Part shown: positions 18,971-22,500 of the stretch, piece after piece
Layout: each line of letters starts with the position of its first letter
Numbering within the stretch: the stretch's first letter is position 1
Assembly (NCBI RefSeq): GCF_030272615.1
Contig: NW_026728907.1
Location: 320,001-342,500 of the forward strand
Source: Cryptomeria japonica
Lineage: Eukaryota; Streptophyta; Pinopsida; Cupressales; Cupressaceae
Direction of reading: 5' to 3'
DNA length: 22,500 bases
Notes under the pieces: generated by a model
What the model was told of the DNA's origin: nothing
Databases searched by the model: none
The model's input: only the letters and a program-made list of their open reading frames with translations
Translations under genes and position numbers: made by a program

Positions 18971-19477
18971 GCACCCACCCTGGCCAAGGTGGGTCACGGG
19001 GTGGGTCCTAGGGTGGGTAACGGGGTGGGTACTAAGGTGCGTGCCAAGGTGGGTCATAGGGTGGGTGCCAAGGTGGGCACCAGGGTGGGTGTGCACCAAC
19101 CCTAGCCAGGGTAGGTCACGGGGTGGTTGTCGGGGTGGGCGTCAAGGAGCCAAGGTGGGTGGCAAGTAGCCAAGTTGCGTGCCAAGGTGGGTGTCGGGGT
19201 GGGTGCCAAGGATCCAAGGTGGGTGCCAAGGAACCAAGGTGGGTGTCTGGGTGGGTGCCGAGGTGGGAGCCAGGGTGGGTCCCAAGGTGAGTGCAAAGGT
19301 GGGTGCCAGGGTCAAGGTGAGTGCCAATGTGGGTTCCAAGGTGCCAGGGTCAGGGTGAGTGCCAATGTGGGTTCAAAGGTGCTAAGTTGGGTGCGAGGTT
19401 GGGTGCGAGGGTGGGTGGGTGCCAAGGTGTGCTAGGTGGAAGCCCGGGTGGGTCGGCATCCCATGGGTGTCGAGTTG
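18971..19477. repeat. G-rich minisatellite, truncated copy 2
   Basis: Equivalent of 11034-11540. Only about 0.5 kb of the G-rich tract is present, because the unit boundary falls inside it. Confidence 0.9.
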
Positions 19478-20195
19478 GGTGCCTGATGGGTGCTTCTTGT
19501 CAAGTTTTAGTCGTCGGGACTCATTTCGAGCCTTAGAGGTCGTTTCTTGTCCGGTTGCCCTGTCTTCGACCTGGGAACCCAATTTTGGTCCTCGGGTCCC
19601 ATTTTTTTTTGTCTCGCATCCCACTTTTGGCCTGTGGCCTTTTCGGGGTCGATTCTCGTTTTGGGCATCAGAGCATGTTTCTTCTCCTAAAACCCAATAT
19701 TTGTTTATTAAGTCTCGGAACACATTTTTGTTCTCGTGGACCCATCATGGGTCTTGGAACGCATTTGTGGTCCTTGGGTCCCATTTTGCATCCCGAAACT
19801 TGTGTTTTGGTGCTTGATCCCTATTTTGGGTGCCCACCTTGCACCAAGTGCGCACCCGGGGCAAACCGAGCGCCTTGGTGCACCGGGGCAAGATCGAGCG
19901 TGCACCCGAGGCGCCCCGAACATGCACCAAGGTGCACTCGGCCCACATGTGAGCGCAGGTCGTTGCGCCCGAGGTGGTGTGTGGGCACCGCGTTGCAGAC
20001 GGGACACTGCACGCACACGACGCCCCCTACAGGTGCACGCACGTAGGCCGGGCCGGGTGCACACCCGACGCCCTAGCAAGGTGCGCGCACCCGGGCAGGG
20101 CTCACACTTGGCGAACGGGGCGCACTTCGCGAGGGAGGGTGTGCACCTCGACGGGGGTGGGTGGCCGGGGTGGATTCGCACGTGGGTCGCGGTTT
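19478..20195. other. Spacer upstream of 5S gene 2
   Basis: Equivalent of 11541-12258: AT-richer degenerate stretch, then GC-rich upstream spacer. No gene recognised. Confidence 0.6.
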
Positions 20196-20225
20196 GCTAA
20201 GTACACACTGCGACAAGCTCATAAC
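20196..20225 (+). promoter_or_regulatory. 5S gene 2 upstream elements
   Basis: Identical to the upstream region of gene 1, with CTAAGTA near -28 and C at -1. Confidence 0.45.
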
Positions 20226-20343
20226 GGGTGCGATCATACCAGCGTTAGTGCACCGGATCCCATCAGAACTCCGCAGTTAAGCGCGCTTGGGCCGGAGTAG
20301 TACTGGGATGGGTGACCTCCCGGGAAGTCCCGGTGTTGCACCC
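20226..20343 (+). rRNA. 5S rRNA: 5S ribosomal RNA gene, copy 2
   Basis: Same 118-nt span as copy 1 and 7,937 bp from it. It has G at nt 19 (20244), which restores the helix II pair and agrees with the typical gymnosperm 5S as I recall it, so copy 2 is probably the ancestral form. Boxes A and C and the helix I ends are intact. Confidence 0.98.
20275..20320 (+). promoter_or_regulatory. 5S gene 2 internal control region
   Basis: Box A, intermediate element and box C identical to gene 1. Confidence 0.85.
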
Positions 20344-20356
20344 TTTTTTAGTTTTT
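20344..20356 (+). terminator. 5S gene 2 Pol III terminator
   Basis: T6 at 20344-20349 followed by AG and T5, as at gene 1. Confidence 0.9.
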
Positions 20357-20776
20357 CGCCGGGCATCGCAATGCTATTTGAATAAACCTTTTGCCCGTTT
20401 GCGTTCTCGTCGGGGCCGGGCCGGGCCGGGGTGCGCTGCCCGCACTACCGCGCGCGCGGGGGCGACACCGAGCGCGCACCCGAGGCGCCCCGAGCACACA
20501 GGCCACGGTGCAACCCGGGCGTTGTGCGCGCACCCCGGTGCGCCCGAGGTGCTGCGCGCGCACCCAGGTGAAATCGGTGTGCACCTCGGCCAGTGCGCGC
20601 TCGGTCGAGTCGCGCACGTTGGCCAAGGTGCACGGTGATGTTTCTTACTCTAAGGTTCCGCACCAGACGCCCGGGACAGGTGAGCGAAGCTGGGCGGGGC
20701 CGGGTGCGCGGCCGGGGCAGGTGCACGCAGCTGGAGAGAGCTTTGGAGCACACTTCGGAGCGCACCAATGATGCGC
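20357..20776. other. GC-rich spacer downstream of 5S gene 2
   Basis: Equivalent of 12420-12840 with a 1-bp deletion in the GCGCGCGC(A)GGGGG tract and G for A in CGAGGCGCCCC. Confidence 0.65.
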
Positions 20777-22500
20777 TCCATTCAAAAGTTTCCTGAAAAG
20801 GCAAAAAAAGTTGAGATTATAGAATTTCCCACTTGAGAGATTGTAAAAAAAAAAAATTTAAAATGAAGGAAACGCGGGTGCCAAGGTGTGCGCAGCCCAG
20901 CCAAGGTGTGCGCACCAAGGCGCCCACCCTGGCGAAGGTGCACGCAAGGTGCGCACCCGAGGCAAACCGGACAATTAACCCAACTTTCGACTTCGCGCGC
21001 ACCTTGGAGCGCACTTCGGAGCGCTCCTTGGTGCGCACCAATCTTGGGCACCTCGGAGTGCACCATGGCGCCCACCAAGGTGCGCACCCGGGGCAAACCG
21101 AGCTCCGACTTCGTGCGCACCTTGGAGCGCACGAAAGGTGCGCACCATGGCGCCCACCAAGGTGCGCAGCCCAGCCAAGGCGTGCGCATCAAGGTGCGCA
21201 CCCTGGCGAAGGTGCGCACCCGGGGCAAACCGAGCTCCGACTTCGTGCGCACCTTGGAGCGCACAAAAGGTGCGCAACCCAGCCAAGGTGTGCGCACCCC
21301 GGTCAAACCGAGCTCCGAATCGTGCGCACCAGAGGTGCACGCCATCGTGCGCACCTTGGAGCACACTTCGGAGCCCTCCTTGGTGCGCGCCGATGTTGCG
21401 CACCTCGGAGCGCACCCGGGGAAAACAATGCAATTAACCCGACTTTCGACTTCGTGGGCACCTCGGAGCGCTCTCGGGTTCGCACCTCGGAGCACACCGA
21501 GGTGCGCACCTTTGATGCGCTGCCTTCACCAATTTCCAGAAAAGGCAAGAAAACATTGAGAAGGTGTGCGCACCGAGGTGCCCACCCTGGCGAAGGTGCA
21601 CGCGAGGTGCGCACCCGGGGCAAACCGGGCTCCGACTTCGTGCACGCCGCACCTTGGAGCACACTTCGGAGCGCTCCTTGGTGCGCACCAGGGCGCGCAA
21701 CCCAGCCGAGGTGCCCACCCCGGCGAAGGTGCACGCGAGGTGCGCACCCGGGGCAAACCGGGCTCCGACTTCGTGCACGCCATGGTGCCCACCGCGGCGA
21801 AGGTGCACGCGAGGTGCGCACCCGGGGCAAACCGGGCTCCGACTTCGTGCACGCCGCACCTTGGAGCACACTTCGGAGCGCTCCTTGGTGCGCACCATGG
21901 TGCCCACCAGGGCGCGCAACCCCGCCGAAGGTGCACGCGAGGTGCGCACCCGGGGCAAACCGGGCTCCGACTTCGTGCACGCCGCACCTTGGAGCACACT
22001 TCGGAGCGCTCCTTGGTGCGCACCATGGTGCCCACCAGGGCGCGCAACCCCGCCGAAGGTGCACGCGAGGTGCGCACCCGGGGCAAACCGGGCTCCGACT
22101 TCGTGCACGCCGCACCTTGGAGCACACTTCGGAGCGCTCCTTGGTGCGCACCAGGGCGCGCAACCCAGCCGAGGTGCCCACCCCGGCGAAGGTGCGTACC
22201 CGGGGCAAACCGGGCTCCGACTTCGTGCACGCCGCACCTTGGAGCACACTTCGGAGCGCTCCTTGGTGCGCACCATGGTGCCCACCAGGCCGCGCAACCC
22301 AGCCAAGGTGTGCGCACCAAGGTGCACGCGAGGTGCGCACCCGGGGCAAACCGGGGTCCGACTTCGTGCACGCCGCACCTTGGAGCACACATCGGGGCGC
22401 TCCCGGGTTCGCACCGGCGTTGCGCACCGTGGTGGGCACCTCGGAGCACACCAAGGTGGGCAGCGAGGTGCGCACCTTTGATGCGATGCCTTCACTAATT
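20777..22500. repeat. GGTGCGCACC array, copy 2 (partial)
   Basis: Same modules as the array right of gene 1, including the decayed A-rich islands near 20804 and 21536. Two internal blocks are absent. The sequence ends in the TTCACTAATT that precedes an A-rich island. Frames of 300-390 codons on both strands are repeat by-products. Confidence 0.92.

Larger units (their letters stand above)
18971..22500. repeat. 7.9-kb 5S-bearing repeat unit, copy 2 (cut by window end)
   Basis: Matches copy 1 from 11034 onward. Differences noted: 20029 A for C, 20244 G for A, 20365 A for G, loss of one A near 20457, and, in the array, loss of two blocks (about 63 and 11 bp) relative to copy 1 near 14176-14238 and 14330. 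The last base corresponds to 14638 of copy 1. Confidence 0.93.

Noticed and set aside
11034-22500. The whole 7.9-kb duplication as an assembly error
   Set aside because: Substitutions, a 1-bp deletion and array deletions distinguish the copies, which favours two real units, but only long reads can settle it.

Overview
This window holds no convincing protein-coding gene. It reads as ribosomal-DNA intergenic spacer from a seed plant, most likely a gymnosperm. Two intact 5S rRNA genes lie on the + strand, at about 12289-12406 and 20226-20343. Their sequence (GTTAGTGCACC near the start, GGGCCGGAG and CTCCCGGGAAGTCCCGG near the end) matches the gymnosperm type better than the angiosperm type. Thirteen copies of TATATAGGGG, the core of the plant RNA polymerase I promoter, lie on the - strand between 5412 and 9578. 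I cannot name the genus from the sequence alone.

Layout from left to right: 1-389 is unrecognised spacer or 5' external transcribed spacer (ETS). 390-1115 holds decayed repeats. 1116-5060 is an array of about 21 units of 188 bp. 5061-6490 carries three long promoter cassettes, each followed in the direction of transcription by a potential hairpin. 6491-6790 is a short tandem repeat. 6791-9622 holds ten more promoter cassettes with 311-bp and 157-bp periods, interrupted by a 52-bp palindromic array (7933-8597). 9842-11540 is a G-rich GGTGGGTGCC minisatellite. 11541-12288 leads into the first 5S gene. 12420-18970 is GC-rich spacer followed by a large array of GGTGCGCACC-rich units punctuated by A-rich islands. 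At 18971 a 7,937-bp unit that began at 11034 starts again, giving the second G-rich tract, the second 5S gene and the start of a second array, which runs off the window end.

Functional reading (inference): the 35S rRNA genes would be transcribed leftward, with 18S beyond position 1. The 188-bp repeats would then lie in the 5' ETS, and the promoters at 5.9-9.6 kb would be spacer promoters upstream of the leftmost one. The 5S genes face the opposite way, so Pol I and Pol III transcription diverge from the G-rich tract. Linkage of 5S to 35S rDNA is known in bryophytes, in some gymnosperms and in some Asteraceae. The many long open frames in the repeat arrays come from stop-poor repeat composition and are not genes.
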